Shown here: piece by piece, positions 10,676 to 21,645 of the stretch
How the letters are laid out: every line of letters starts with the position of its first letter
How positions within the stretch are numbered: position 1 is the first letter of the stretch
Assembly: GCA_031769625.1 (NCBI GenBank)
Contig: JAUIMM010000126.1
Location: forward strand, 4,488,001-4,552,000
Direction: 5' to 3'
Source: Taudactylus pleione
Lineage: Eukaryota; Chordata; Amphibia; Anura; Myobatrachidae
DNA length: 64,000 nucleotides
Translations under genes and position numbers: made by a program
Notes under the pieces: generated by a model
The model's input: only the letters and a program-made list of their open reading frames with translations
Told to the model about the DNA's origin: nothing
Databases searched by the model: none

Positions 10676-11240
10676 CAGCTGCCGGCGAATAGCCGGACCA
10701 AGTGGGATCAGCTGAAGGAGAGCCACTGGTTAGAGCCGCCAGTATCAGCTGTGTAGGAGATTCAGTGCTCCCGTACTGACAGTTGCGGATGAGAGCCGCC
10801 AATATCATCCACGAGAAATAGCTGCGGGTGAGAGCCGCCAATATCAGCTGTGAGCGAGAACCAGCGCTCTCGTACTGACAGCTGCGAGAGTTTACCTTTT
10901 GGCTAAAAGAACTATTGGATTTATAAGACATTCGTTTTTTGGCAGTTTATTATTTTCATCAAAAATTTTCTATGGAAGGACTATAGCTTTGGATAGTTCA
11001 CCTTTTGGCGACTAGAATTATTAGATCTATAGACACTTTTTTGAGAAGGACAATTGTATTTATATTAAGGGAAAAAAATTGATATACACTTAGTTATTTT
11101 TTCTTTGTTTTTGAACATTAAACACGCAGCGCTGCTATATGACACAAAAGTTTTTTCTTTTTTTTTATGATCTAATTTGCAGCACCTAACTGAAAGGTGC
11201 CAGTGTCAGGTGCATCAGCAGCCAGGAGCTCTCCATTAGA
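10676..11240. mobile_element. Unidentified insertion with short tandem units
   Basis: Separates the RT of the L2-like LINE from its upstream part. Its left part (10731-10880) has three units beginning agagccgcca, each with atcagctg and gtactgacag sections. The right part is AT-rich and ends with cagcacctaa, aggtgccagtgtcaggtgc and tcagcagccaggagctctc. No coding sequence or clear terminal repeats. It could be an LTR or non-autonomous element. Confidence 0.45.
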
Positions 11241-11255
11241 AATGTAACTATATAT

Positions 11256-12045
11256 CTATCTTGAAATATGATTGTTTGGAGAGGGACAGAGCAGTACTAT
11301 AGGATAACAGCATAAATTTGAAATGGAGGAAGTCTGCCATACAGCGTGATTTCCTCCACCGTCACTTAGTAATTCGTGAACACATTTGCAGGTATCTGGT
11401 GCATTTGGAATACTATAGTTGAGTTGTGAATATGCGAGGGTAATTAGTAATTGCCGGAGCAACAAAGTCAAGAGCAGAAGTAAGGGAGGCATTGTATAGG
11501 GAAGTGGCTTGTTCAGGGCAGGAGAGAGAGTATAGGGGAGAGAAGTTAGGTAAGCAGGGAGGAAAAAGAAACTCAATAGCCTCAATGTTACACTTAGAGA
11601 TGTTGGCCTAAGACGGTAGAGGAGGGGAAGGAGAGAGGTATAAGTTAAAATAGAGAAGATGATGGTCAGATAGGGGGAATGGGGGATTGGAGTAATCTGA
11701 AATTTCACAGTGGTGAGTGAAGACCAGATCAAGTGAGTGCCCACTCACATGGGTGGTTGAGGAGGTCCATTGGGAGAGGACAAATAAAAATGTGAGTTTA
11801 AAGTGTTTAGAGGCAGAGGATTTTGTGGGGTTATCAATTGGAATAATGAAGTCACTTATGATAATGGAGGGAAGGTCTGAGGAGAGAAAGTGAGGGAGGC
11901 AGGAGGCAAAGTTGTTAAGGAATTTGTAGGAAGGGCCAGGGAGATGATAAATGACTGCTACTCGAAGGTGTACTGGTTGGAAGAGGCGTATAGCATGAAC
12001 CTCAAATGTAGAGAATATAAGGGATGGTTCTAAGGGTAGAAGCTC
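11256..12045 (-). pseudogene. L2-like LINE endonuclease and linker
   Basis: On the minus strand, VIYHLPGPSYKF, LSSDLPSIIISDFIIPIDNP, SQWTSSTTHVSGHSLDLVFT and PLSDHHL follow each other. These are the C-terminal half of the APE-type endonuclease of L2/CR1 LINEs; the DF and SDHH motifs are the catalytic region. A broken linker toward the RT follows at 11256-11600. The 5' end is truncated at about 12045, where L1 sequence begins, which is usual for LINE insertions. Substitutions and frameshifts make it non-functional. Confidence 0.8.
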
Positions 12046-12423
12046 GCCAATTATATGGAAAATCCAACGGAGAGAGATAATAACAGAATCGTCAATATTA
12101 AAGGGCATAGTGTCAGTCTTAGTTGCATTTAATTTCTAATATGAGGCTGCACTATATGCGTCTAAAACCATATGTAAGTATGGCAATGAATTCAGAGGGT
12201 TTGTAAAGAAAAGAACAACATCGTCTGCAAAAAGACAAAGCATGGGAGTTGTAGTCCCCACAAAAGCCCCAGGAAAATCATCATCTGCACAGAATTTAGC
12301 AGCCAGAGGTTCAATGGCTAAATCTAATATTAAGGGAGAAAGAGGGCACCCCTCAACTGTACCATTAGTAATGGGGAACTCGTCCAACAGAAAGCCATTG
12401 CTAACCACCTTCGAAGTGGGATT
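12046..12423 (-). pseudogene. L1/Tx1-like reverse transcriptase, central part
   Basis: Minus strand: NPTSKVVSNGFLLDEFPITN, then GTVEGCPLSPLILDLAIEPL, LFADDVVLF, LDAYSAAS, KLNATKTDTMPFNI and FHII. These are the RT fingers/palm motifs of an L1-group LINE, with FADD as the catalytic motif. The L2-like element interrupts it at about 12045, and its C-terminal tail is found at 8870-8992. One stop separates YSAASY and KLNATK. Confidence 0.85.
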
Positions 12424-12426
12424 ACT

Positions 12427-12958
12427 GGACCATATTCAGGTTAGTTCTCAAGGCTGCGTTTGCATGCAGCCAACCAATGTTTGCATTCTGATCATGCATA
12501 TGCATCACAGTGCACAAGCACAAACCAGGTGCTGCGATTGGGAAGTGATCGCAGAGAGCACACAGTCCCATCGCACAGTGATTGACAGGCAGTGTCCATT
12601 TGCGGTTGGTGATGGGGGGATGGTTGGAGAAATGCAGGCGTGCCAGTGCATTTAAACACCGTTGGAGGGGCGTGCATAATTAAGCCCCAGTGATGGCATA
12701 CGCAGCCAGAGCACTACTGGGAGACAGGAAACTTTGCAGGTTGTGAGGCATGTCAAGCTCACTCACAACTCTGCGCATTGGTCTGATGTTACTTAGTGTT
12801 ACCGATGTTTTTCGCTGACTTGCGGATGTATGTAATGGGAAGTGGGCGGCTTTATAAGCTGATGGGTGTTTTGGTATAGTGCTGCCATTCAGTAGTATAT
12901 TTTCACAGCCGGCAGGTGCATGCGAATGCAGCCTTGCGATCCGTGCTGAATCAGGCCC
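12427..12958. mobile_element. Non-autonomous element inside L1, 3-bp duplication act
   Basis: Starts ggaccatattcagg and ends gctgaatcaggccc, flanked by act at 12424-12426 and 12959-12961. Removing the element with one act joins the L1 frame on the minus strand as ALYS-NPTSKV, exactly the continuity expected of L1 RT. That makes the 3-bp duplication convincing. The interior contains short inverted segments (for example ggctgcgtttgcatgcagcc at about 12450). Non-coding; termini match the hairpin-chain group. Confidence 0.85.
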
Positions 12959-12961
12959 ACT

Positions 12962-14278
12962 ATACAAAGCTAAGATTGAGGACAATAAACAAAAAGCCAA
13001 GTATGCATATACAACCAATGCTTTTACAGCATCAAGAAATAGCATTAGCAACCCAGAATTGGAGGCATTAATAGAATCTATAAGATTCAATACCCTGCGA
13101 GTGTTTTTAGTTGCCTGTCTGCCGGCCACGAATCCTACCTGGTCAGGGAGAATTAGGGTAGGGAGTAAAGGAGTGGGACGAGTAGCAATCAACATAGCAT
13201 ATAATTTAACATCACCATTCAGGAATGCAATCTGGCAGTAGTTTAACAATAAGCAGGATCTCTCCCCAGCATTGGAAGGGTAGCAACCTGAGCTTCTAAC
13301 ATTTCTGCAGGAAAGGTCTCCTGATTCTGATATCTCATTAAACATAGAGGTCAGCATAGGTGTCAAGTGTTCTTGGCAGGTCACAAAAAAGTTGTTAATA
13401 AATCCATCAGGCCCAGGGGCCTTTCTATGAGGAAGAGATCGAACAACATACTGTACTCTACTTCCAACGTGGTCTATAGAGCATTCAAGTCCATCAGTTG
13501 TTCTGTAGTCAAATAGAGTAAGCCAATTCCAGACAGCAAAGATTCAGTAAAAGGAAGAGATGGTTGAGGGATAGTCGAATTTGAAGACAGATTATAGAGT
13601 TGAGCATTATAATTGGCAAACTGGTTAGTGATGGCAGATGGGTTAGCAATTGTAAGCCTGATCGGAAATAAACATGTTAAATTCTATTTTTGGCCTGCTG
13701 AGTCCAAAGTTTACAGGCCAAATGTCTCCCAGGCCTATTATCTGCCAAATAAATCTTCTGACGCCGCCTATTCAGAGCAGTTTGAGTACGAGTAGTTTCT
13801 GAAGTTCACTTCTAACGGCAGAAAGCTCTTTGCGAAGATCTTTGAAAGGTCTCAATTTATTGCAATTTTCTAATCCTTTAAGCTTAGGTTCTAAATCTAC
13901 TTGCATCTGAATATTCTGTAATTTAAGCTTGGCACCTGCTTGGAAAGCAGAACCCAAAACAACAGCTTTAAGAGTAAACTAATAAGATAAAATAGAAGTA
14001 TCAGATGGGGAATAGTGTCCAGGTATAACATCATACTATCCACTGTAGACTGTTTTGTGGTGGGATCCACCAAGAGGTGGGGGGACAATCTATCTCAAAG
14101 GGCGTGGGGGACAAACAACATAGGTAAAATGTCCAAAGACTCGGAATGTTGCAACGTCCACTTGTCAGTCAATAATAAATATATATGGGAATAGGAATTA
14201 TTAACCAGTGAGAAAAAGGTGTAATCCGTCCAGTTGGATTCTGCACCTGCCAGACATAATATAAATCAAATTCAGCCA
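12962..14278 (-). pseudogene. L1/Tx1-like ORF2, RT N-terminal part and EN-RT linker
   Basis: Minus strand from about 13440 downward: GPDGFINNFF, CQEHLTPMLTSMFNE, IAFLNGDVKLYAMLIATRPT, PDQVGFVAGRQATKNTRRVL, NLIDSINASNSGLLMLFLDA. These are the first RT blocks of L1-group elements. The linker, at 13500-14100, is more decayed, with pieces such as LKLQNIQMQVDLEPKLKGLE. Stops and shifts throughout. A short element splits it from the endonuclease segment at 15665. Confidence 0.8.
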
Positions 14279-14281
14279 AGA

Positions 14282-15661
14282 GGGGGCCTGATTCAAGAAT
14301 GGATGCTGATGAGATTTTCACACAGCTCAACCAATTGTTTGCCATTGCGTATGCGTATAATCCGCACTGATGATTACGGACGCACTTTGGAATACATCGC
14401 ACAGTGATGGACAGGTTGTCAGCATTTGGGGGTGGTGACCGGGGTGTGGCAGAAAAACGCAGGCATGCCTGTCCATTTTAATGCTGTTACATGGCCGTGC
14501 ATAAATTAGCCACTGCGAGTGCATACACAGCATGAGAGCCCTCTGCATGAGAAGAGTGCTCCCGTGTCTTCTGCTGGTCAGATCTGCCACAAAGGAAAGA
14601 TGGGCGCTGATGTGCGTCGATGATACCAATATTTATGTTGCACGCAGGTGGCATCCTGATGCTCGGGTAAGCTTTGCAAACATTATCATATTTTTGCAGC
14701 TGCATTGCGTAAGAAAACACAGCTGTGATAGCACTAACATCTCATAACGTGATGTATGCTAGATTTACAGTATTTATAAACCTAACTTGTTATAAGAAGA
14801 AATGAAATAATTCACACCAATATAGATTCTAAAATAAATGACAATGCTTTTACTCCAAGACAGCTTTATCATACATGTATTTTGCCAGTGCAGAGTTAAA
14901 ACAAAACACTTAGGTTATATTAGCAGCAGTAGCAAATATTTGTAAAATAAATTTGTGACACCCAGTTCAACATACCAGTCAGCCAATTTCATACATACGT
15001 ACGGCAACTGCACCCAGCACCCTCATTGTGTGCTCCCTCCTCCTTCCTCTGAGTGCTCCCCGACTGCTCCCCCTCCCTATTTCTCTCCTGAACTTTATAC
15101 TATACTTTTTTGCTATACATCCAGTTAACCCAAAAATGGTGAATATTAATTTATTTAATATTCATACGTACTAGACCCTAATTATTTATATGTCCTAATC
15201 ATAATATTGATAATATAATATGTTATCTTCAATTCTTCTTCCCATGTAGCCTTCAGCTTCTGCTTCTTGCAGACCAAGGCTGTCTGATTTAACTCTTTTT
15301 TTGTTTATTAAATCTGAGACCTGCTGCCTCCTAGTCTATACAAGCTAAATACTGACATTTTAAAGCTACAATTCTTATTGCTTACCACTAAACAAGATGG
15401 CTGCTGTATCAGACACAGGATTTGCCTACTTTAAAGTGAATAGAGTAGGCCCTATCTGCTCTAGGCTGAAGCCAATCGACAAATATGGTCTTCTGCAACT
15501 CATACAACTAATTTATATATTCTCAACTACTTCCATATACTCTTAATTGCAATAAAAGTAATAGTGATATACATAACATGCATATATTCGTGAATTGCTG
15601 ATGAGACATGTACAGTCCCCATATTCCTGTGTTATCACATCCATCTTTGAATCAGGCCCTC
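14282..15661. mobile_element. 1.4-kb element with gggcctgattcaa ends inside L1
   Basis: The ends gggcctgattcaagaatgg and ccatctttgaatcaggccc are inverted repeats of about 19 bp with two differences. Flanking aga (14279-14281 and 15662-15664) is a plausible 3-bp duplication. It interrupts the L1 endonuclease-RT linker. The first 450 bp resemble the 12427 element (gcgatgggg, acaggcatgcctg). The rest is AT-rich, without coding capacity or recognised motifs. Confidence 0.65.
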
Positions 15662-15664
15662 AGA

Positions 15665-16080
15665 GCAGAATGCAAGGGGAGAACCAGATTGAGAGGGTGT
15701 ACTAGAGGGTTTTTGAGATCTATCTAATTTAGGATCCAAAACCAAATGAAAGTAGTCCAACAATATAAAAGAACCCCATCGTACTTTCTGAATGGCTAAA
15801 AAAATATTCCTAAGGAATCGAATTGGGATTATACAAGGAGACTAAATTCACCCATTTATCCTCTAAGCGGCCTGTGAGATACCACCTGCTCTTATCTGCT
15901 ACTTGTGAAGCAAAACTAAATAAATAGACTCTAAACAAAATGGCCACCCCTTTACACTTAAATGGGCCATAAGCAAAATTACCAAAGGATATCTATGATC
16001 CTGAAAAGTCAGGGGACCCCCCATAAGAAAAAAAGAGTGTCCTGTAAGGCAACTACATTTGCCCTATGTTTGTGGAACAT
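15665..16080 (-). pseudogene. L1/Tx1-like ORF2 endonuclease fragment
   Basis: Minus-strand frames give KCKGVAILF, GRLEDKWVNLVSLYNPNS and FFYIVGLLSFGFGS. These fit the middle of the APE endonuclease of L1-type LINEs, where 'G-L---' precedes 'NLYAPN' and a 'GDFN' equivalent. It is frameshifted and the N-terminal catalytic Asn/Glu motifs are not recognisable. It lies directly downstream of ORF1 on the same strand, in the normal L1 order. Confidence 0.65.
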
Positions 16081-16930
16081 TAGGTAGTTTGATAGGGATG
16101 TCCAATTCAGAAAGAAGTTTGGCCCAATCTTCAAGATTAGAAACTACATAGGAAGAACCATCATGGGAGATGATCAACTTCACCAGGAATCCCCAACAAT
16201 ATTGGATCTCTTGATAGCGAAGAGCCTAGGTACTGTAATAGGAGCCAGAAATCTGTGGTTAGAAATAATCAGTGATGAAAAACCTGGAAAGAGCTGTAGT
16301 CCACCTAGAATATGAGAGTCACCAGCTGACCTAGCGGCCTGAAGGATTTGTTCTCTAGTCGGAAAAAATTCCTCAATTAAAAGATCTTTGTCATCCACAT
16401 TTGGAAGAAGTTTACAAAAAAGTGACAGAGAGTATTCTTCCAATTCAGAATTAGAAACAGAATGCCCCAAATTTGAATATTATTTAGTCTGGAACCATCC
16501 TCCATATCGACCATTTTATCCTTGCATGCCTCCATTTCACACTATTGATGATCATATGCTAAAATAAGGTCGTTATGTGAAGCCACCAATTCTACCATTT
16601 TATGTTCCAAATGGTGAGAGTGAGTCCAAATGGCCAAAAGTTCTGATTTAACCTCATGTATAGCTGCTGTAAGATCCTGAGTAAGATCAGTTTTAAAGGC
16701 CACCAGAACTTGACACAGAGTCTTGACCATCAGTGGAGCAGTGGAGTCAGGGTCCACTCCCGAATCCAACAGTAAACTAGAAGCACCTCCAGAACCCATT
16801 CTGTTAACTGTAGAAGATAATGGATCACCTTTTGGTGAAGTGGAAGATAAGACCTATTGGCCAGAGGAGGCCACTGGCGGAGGAAAGGTAACTTTAGCTC
16901 TTTTCAGAGGCATAATAGGAGGAGCACAGT
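16081..16930 (-). pseudogene. L1/Tx1-like ORF1 (RNA-binding chaperone)
   Basis: The minus strand encodes an N-terminal heptad-rich stretch (16560-16799: LVAFKTDLTQDLTAAIHEVK, SELLAIWTHSHHLEHKMVEL), a probable trimerising coiled coil. An RRM-like centre follows (16180-16470: LQLFPGFS), then FLAPIT and IQYCWGFLVKLIIS near 16150. The last block is the conserved end of the L1 ORF1 protein. Such proteins bind the LINE RNA. Stops separate the parts. The non-coding block 16930-17215 upstream is the expected 5' UTR. Confidence 0.75.
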
Positions 16931-17218
16931 GAACACTCCGAGTGAAAAACAAATTCTATCGCACACCGTTGTCCCAGATTTCCAGTGAAAGAAGAAGCTG
17001 TGGTGGCTATAAAAACATTTAATGACTAGTTGAAATGTAGTAAGAACATGGGTTGAGATGGAAGAAATGGCTGTTGATCACATCTGTATTAGTAGAGCCT
17101 TTATAATGTGTGAGTAGTTGCACTAATAGCAGCACACAGTATAGGAGCATTAAGATGGCCACCAATATGCAGGATACTTCAGGCTAGCAGCGTAATGAAT
17201 CCTGTAGGGACCACCCTT
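16931..17218 (-). other. Probable 5' UTR of the L1/Tx1-like LINE
   Basis: Non-coding sequence immediately upstream (minus sense) of ORF1, containing no other element that I can see. Its 5' limit is set by a new repeat beginning ggccggattcaatt at about 17221. Confidence 0.4.
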
Positions 17219-17220
17219 AG

Positions 17221-17870
17221 GGCCGGATTCAATTAGCAGCGAAAAGTCAAGATTGGAAAAAAGCGCAATGTTTTCGCCTCATTCGCCTGTTTGAGGCAAA
17301 GTTTTTGCTTGCTTAGTCAATGCGCGCACCCGCTTTTCTCCCTATTCAATTGTAATAAAGGCTAAACCGCATATGGACGAATGCAGCGAATAGCGGAGCT
17401 GGTGAAAAGATCAGTTTTTGGGGGGTAAATCAGTCTGTACCCCCAATAAAGCCTTACTCACCCAGGGAATCAATATAGAAGTGTATTATTAGCCATAATA
17501 AAAGTAATTAGGGATCTTATTTTGAGTCAAAGTGCTGTTATATGCATATTTGCATAAGTGTGAAGAAATTATATTAAGCAATGTCTTTTTTGAAAAATAA
17601 TTGCTGTAGTTAAATTGGGGGTACATGCAAATGGATACTAGTATATTTTGGGGTTTGTAAAGTGCTGAATAAAAAAATGTTAAAAATACACCAGCTGCAC
17701 CCTTCCTGCAATCCTGAAAACACCTGTCCCATCCATAGAGCACCCCAAAACACCTACCCCAGTACTTAAACTCAATTTTCAAACACTTTTTGCATTTTCA
17801 CACCAAAATTGACATGTCTTTTTTGGAGTGAATAAAGATATTTTTTCTTTTTTTTTGCCTAATTAGTCAT
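17221..17870. repeat. Repeat beginning ggccggattcaattagc
   Basis: The start ggccggattcaatt resembles the gggcctgattcag group and is preceded by ttag. The first 200 bp are rich in gcgaa and tcgc words. I could not find a matching right end before hairpin-chain copy 3, and the part after 17500 is AT-rich without features. Confidence 0.35.
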
Positions 17871-17901
17871 TAGAGGGGTTGTCCAAAGGGTTCTGAACCA
17901 A

Positions 17902-18453
17902 GGGCCTAATTCAGACCCGCTCACGAGCGCTGAGCGCTCGCAAGCGGGTCGATGGTGCCCTGATGCGCATGCGCACGATGGAGGGAGCTCCGTCGTGCGC
18001 ATGCACGAGACCCGCATAGCGACAGCCAAGCTGTCACTATGGGTCTCGCACCAAAGGGGGCGTGCTGTCAATGGTGACTGACAGCACGCCCCCTTTGGTG
18101 TGCGTGCCAGGGGCGTTGCTTCCCTGACGGAAGCGTTCCCATGGGAATGCCTTCCGTCTGGAGCCGGCCCCACTGACATCACTAGTGATGTCAGTGGGAG
18201 TGCTTTTGGCTCTGATAGAGCCAAAAGCACTCCTGGGCTTGCGGCAGCAAGACCCTACCACAGGGTCTCGTCGCAAGCCCGATGGTTGCGATGGTCTTGA
18301 CCATCGCGACCATCTTTTTGGCCGCTCGCATAAGCTGTGGGTGGTAACCCACAGCTATGCGAGCGGCCAGGAGGCCTGGAGGCCGCTCCATTTTTAGGTA
18401 GGAGGGCCCTGATTCAGAGCGAGCGCTCTAGTCAGAGCGTCTGAATCAGGCCC
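17902..18453 (+). mobile_element. Hairpin-chain element copy 3 (best single copy)
   Basis: A 552-bp element starting gggcctaattcag and ending ctgaatcaggccc, flanked by caa (17899-17901 and 18454-18456). About twelve hairpins follow each other with almost no spacer. Examples: gacccgct/agcgggtc (17915-17950), tgcgcatgcgcac with its partner (17963-18006), caccaaaggg/ccctttggtg (18049-18100), acggaagc/cttccgt, cactgacatcactagtgatg (about 18170-18200), agtgcttttggctct with its partner (18200-18233), gggcttgcg/cgcaagccc, gcgatggtc/gaccatcgc, gccgctcgcat/atgcgagcggc and the terminal gattcagagc/gctctgaatc. No open frame is conserved. PIF/Harbinger affinity is inferred from the 3-bp duplications. Confidence 0.85.
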
Positions 18454-18465
18454 CAAGACCCCACA

Positions 18466-19260
18466 TTGGCTTCTTCAGCAAAAAATCTTAATTCTTCTCC
18501 AACGTCCAAACTCAGGTTACCCACTCTCGATAAGTATGATGGTAACTCTAAAAATTGTCGAGGGTTTCTCAACCAATGCAGTAATCATTTTGAATTACAA
18601 GCTACAAATTTCCCCAATGGAAGATCTAAGACTGTATATATAATTTCCCTCCTGACAAGTCAAGCTTTATCCTGGGCTTCACCATTGTGGGAGATTTCAG
18701 ATCCTATCCTATCTGGCAGCCAAGGATTTCTGTCAACATTCCATAAAATATATTCAATGAACCAGACAATAAAACCTTCTTCAGCAGCATCTGACATCTT
18801 GCATCTGAGACAGGGTCATCAATCAGTGGGGCAATATGTTATTTGTTTCAGGACATTATCCTCTGAACTATCATGGAATAATGAGGCTCTAGTAGCAGTT
18901 TTCTGGTAATGACTGTCTAATCAAGTTAAGGATGAACTTGCTTCCAGAGAATTAACCTGGATGCTTTAATTACCATATGCAATCATGTGGATATTCGGTT
19001 CAGAGAAAGACAGTTGGAGAAGAGTAAAGCAGAACATTCTAATGTTCAATCCATCTCTCAATTAAGGTTGACATCACCTTAAGTAGATGAGCCCATGCAG
19101 CTTGACAAGGCTTGCCTTTTTCGCTAAAGAATGTGAATGACAAATTAAAGAGAAATTATACATATATTGTGCAGCCTCTGATCATTCTTTGAAGAACTGC
19201 CCCCGTAAATTGGGAAACACTTCCTCCTAGATAATGATGGAGAGATTAATCTAGGAGTGT
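18466..19260 (+). pseudogene. Gypsy C gag remnant
   Basis: Plus strand 18466-18909 reads LRLPTLDKYDGNSKNCRGFL, NQCSNHFELQ, FPNGRSKTVYIISLLTSQAL, RQGHQSVGQYVICFRTLSSE, LSWNNEALVAVFW. This is the capsid region of a chromovirus-type Ty3/gypsy element and matches the gag of elements A and B in order. A stop follows at 18907. Near 19160-19210 a damaged zinc knuckle, IYCAASDHSLKNCP, lacks its first Cys of the CCHC pattern. The LTR and 5' end are absent; hairpin-chain copy 3 lies directly upstream. Confidence 0.8.
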
Positions 19261-19285
19261 CACTTTGCTATCCAAAAAATAAAGA

Positions 19286-19726
19286 GTGTGCTATATCAGT
19301 TCAAGTGAAATACCCACAAGTTTCTCATTTCATCATAGCCTTAGTGGATTCTTGAGCTGCGGAAAATGCTGCAGAAAATGTTATGTCCACCGAACTTGTC
19401 AAAGAACTTTCCATAACTTTACAGGAATTACCTGTTTATTTCTCCTCATGTCTATAGATGGCAGCCAGATACCTGGATGTCATAACAAATACCATACTGA
19501 TCCTGTGTTAGTTCTCATTGGAGTATTACATTCAGAAACTATATCCTTTTTAGTGATTCCTGAATCTACCAGTCCAATTGTTCTTGGATACCCCTGGTTA
19601 CAGTATTGTAACCCACACATTGACTGGTCATCCCCACGTGTTCTATCCTGGGGCCTCAACTGTACCATGTCCTGTCTTCAGGCTGTTTTACCAGATCATT
19701 CTACCTCTAAATATAAAGCCTCTTGA
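19286..19726 (+). pseudogene. Gypsy C protease remnant
   Basis: The aspartic protease motif lies at 19347-19355, where DSG has become DS-stop followed by AAEN. The second half reads VLVLIGVLHSETISFLVIPE then IVLGYPWLQYCNPHIDW, with the ILG-type motif that closes retropepsin domains. The frame changes between the two halves. Inactive by stop in the active-site loop. Confidence 0.8.
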
Positions 19727-20325
19727 CTACCCATTCCCTACAACGATTCATTGATGTCTTCAGTAAGCAAGTGGCAGAGACTTTACCACCTCAGAGGCCG
19801 TTGGACCACCCAATTGATCTCATACCTGGGAAAATTCTCCTCGTGGTCAGATTTATCCGTTATCTATTCCTGAGACCCAAGCCATGTCTGATTACATCAG
19901 AGAGAACTTGGAACATGGATTCATCCATCCCTCTTCATCCCCAGCTGGAGCAGGGTTCTTTTGTGTCAAAAAATAAAGATGGAGGACTGAGGCCATGTAT
20001 TGATTATCGAGGTCTCTATGAGATAACAGTAAAAAACAGGTGTCCATTACCTCTATAACAGAGTTATTTGACAGAGTCAAAGTAGCCATGATTTTTACTA
20101 AACTGGGACTCCATGGAGCATAGAATTTGAAACTTATCCAGCAAGGTGATGAACGGATGACTGCATTCAATATCAGAGATGGTCATTATGAGTATCTTGT
20201 GATGCCATTTGGTCTAAGTAATGCACCAGCAGTATTCCAGAACTTTGTGAACAAAATTTTTAGTGATTTCTTTTACAAAACTCTTGTGGTATATCTGGAT
20301 GGTATAATAATTTGGATTTTATCTG
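19727..20325 (+). pseudogene. Gypsy C reverse transcriptase (truncated)
   Basis: From 19790: [31 protein letters not shown], then FNIRDGHYEYLVMPFGLSNA and VVYLDGIII. The catalytic YLDD has become YLDG (20292-20303), which would abolish activity. Right after it the sequence jumps into integrase, so the RT thumb, RNase H and integrase N-terminal zinc domain are gone. Confidence 0.85.
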
Positions 20326-20870
20326 ATTTACTCAGCTCCAATGGCTTTACTACCATTTGGGTTGTTGTAGACAGATTTTCCAAAATGGCACATTTTATTC
20401 CTCTTCATGGCCTTCCATCTACTCCAGTTCTTGAACAATTGTTCATCAAAGAGATTTTCTGATTACATGGGTGTCCTGAGGATATTGTATTGTATTGTGG
20501 TGTTCAATTTGTGGCCAAATTCTGGCGTTTACTATGCCAAGATCCGCAAGTTAAACTCAATTTCTCATCTGCTTACCATCTGCATTCCAATGGATAGACT
20601 GAGAGAATCAATCAGTATCTGGAGACCTTTCTTATGTTAATTTCATCTTCACAGGATGACTGGGCTGTATTTGCACATAACCAACATTATGACGCATCTT
20701 CATCTTCCACTCCATTCTATACAGTTTTTGGTCTGCATCCCAGAGCTCCATTGTCCACACTACTTCCAGCCGATACAGTGCCAGCCTCAAGACTATTTAT
20801 CAGAAACTTTGCTGACAATTGGCATTGTGTGAGAGAAGATTTGCTTTAGTCTTCCAAATGTTACAAAATA
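20326..20870 (+). pseudogene. Gypsy C integrase catalytic core remnant
   Basis: SSNGFTTIWVVVDRFSKMAH, FIPLHGLPSTPVLEQLFIKE then, in another frame, DDWAVFAHNQHYDASSSSTP and FGLHPRAPL, the conserved blocks of the chromovirus integrase core and its downstream region. The first catalytic Asp lies upstream of the deletion join and is missing. The fusion to RT at about 20325 is discussed in the findings. Confidence 0.8.
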
Positions 20871-21139
20871 CAAGCAAATAAACACAGAATTATTCCAAGC
20901 ATGAAAGTTGGAGACGAAGTTTAGTTATCGATCCATAATCTTTGTTTTAGAGTACCAACCATGACATTTGCACCTTGATTCATCGGTCCATTACAAATTA
21001 TTCAAGTCATCAATCCTGTTTCCTACAAACTGCGATTAACTGCATACCTCAGAATACCGAACTCATTCCATGTTTCTCTGCTTAAACCTTTGGTTCTGAA
21101 TCGATTTTTATTTCCCAAAATTGACTTCTCCTGCTGTCC

Positions 21140-21357
21140 AGACTGTCCAGGGTGAAGAGTATGAGGTAAAGGAGATTTTCGATTCTCGTTGCAGGAAAAA
21201 TAACATATTTTTTGGTGGATTGAAAAGGTTATTGATTAGAAGAAAGATCATGGATTAAAGCTTCTGACATTCATGCTCCAGATTTAATCAAAAATTCCAT
21301 CTCAAGTATCTTGCTAAGCCCAGTGCTGTCCGGTGGCCACTCGTGAAAGGGGGGTAC
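21140..21357 (+). pseudogene. Gypsy C chromodomain remnant and polypurine tract
   Basis: [15 protein letters not shown] followed by degraded blocks ending YLAKPSAVRWPLVKGG. This is the C-terminal chromodomain region that gives chromoviruses their name and would bind modified histone tails. Two frameshifts are needed to follow it. A purine tract gaaaggggggta ends at about 21356, immediately before the LTR start. Confidence 0.7.
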
Positions 21358-21645
21358 TGTCATGAATTGGGGTCTTAGCATTTCTTACAAACTCAGACAT
21401 TTGTTTATTTTGGTTTCCAAGACATCACAGGGACAGAGACATATCACCTAAGTTTCTTAATAGTTTTGAAAGACTACAAGAACTGTTGGGACCCAGATAC
21501 CTTGTTAAGTACTACAGTGATAACATCAAAGTCCATGAGCTCCACAGCAAAGTGCACTAGAAACACTGCAATGGCTATTTGAGTGCTGTTGATGTGTGTG
21601 ACTGTTATCTATAAATTGCAAAGTATCTGCTTTAATTGCCATAGG
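21358..21645 (+). repeat. Gypsy C 3' LTR start (truncated)
   Basis: Begins tgtcatgaattgggg directly after the purine tract, as LTR B begins tgtcatgacctggg at 62230. About 290 bp look like U3. After about 21646 the sequence changes character (agggctttattcatag), so R/U5 cannot be recognised. Confidence 0.6.

Noticed and set aside
17902..18453. Non-coding RNA gene or bacterial-type terminators because of strong hairpins
   Set aside because: The same structure occurs at five places between short target duplications, which identifies a mobile element rather than a local regulatory RNA.
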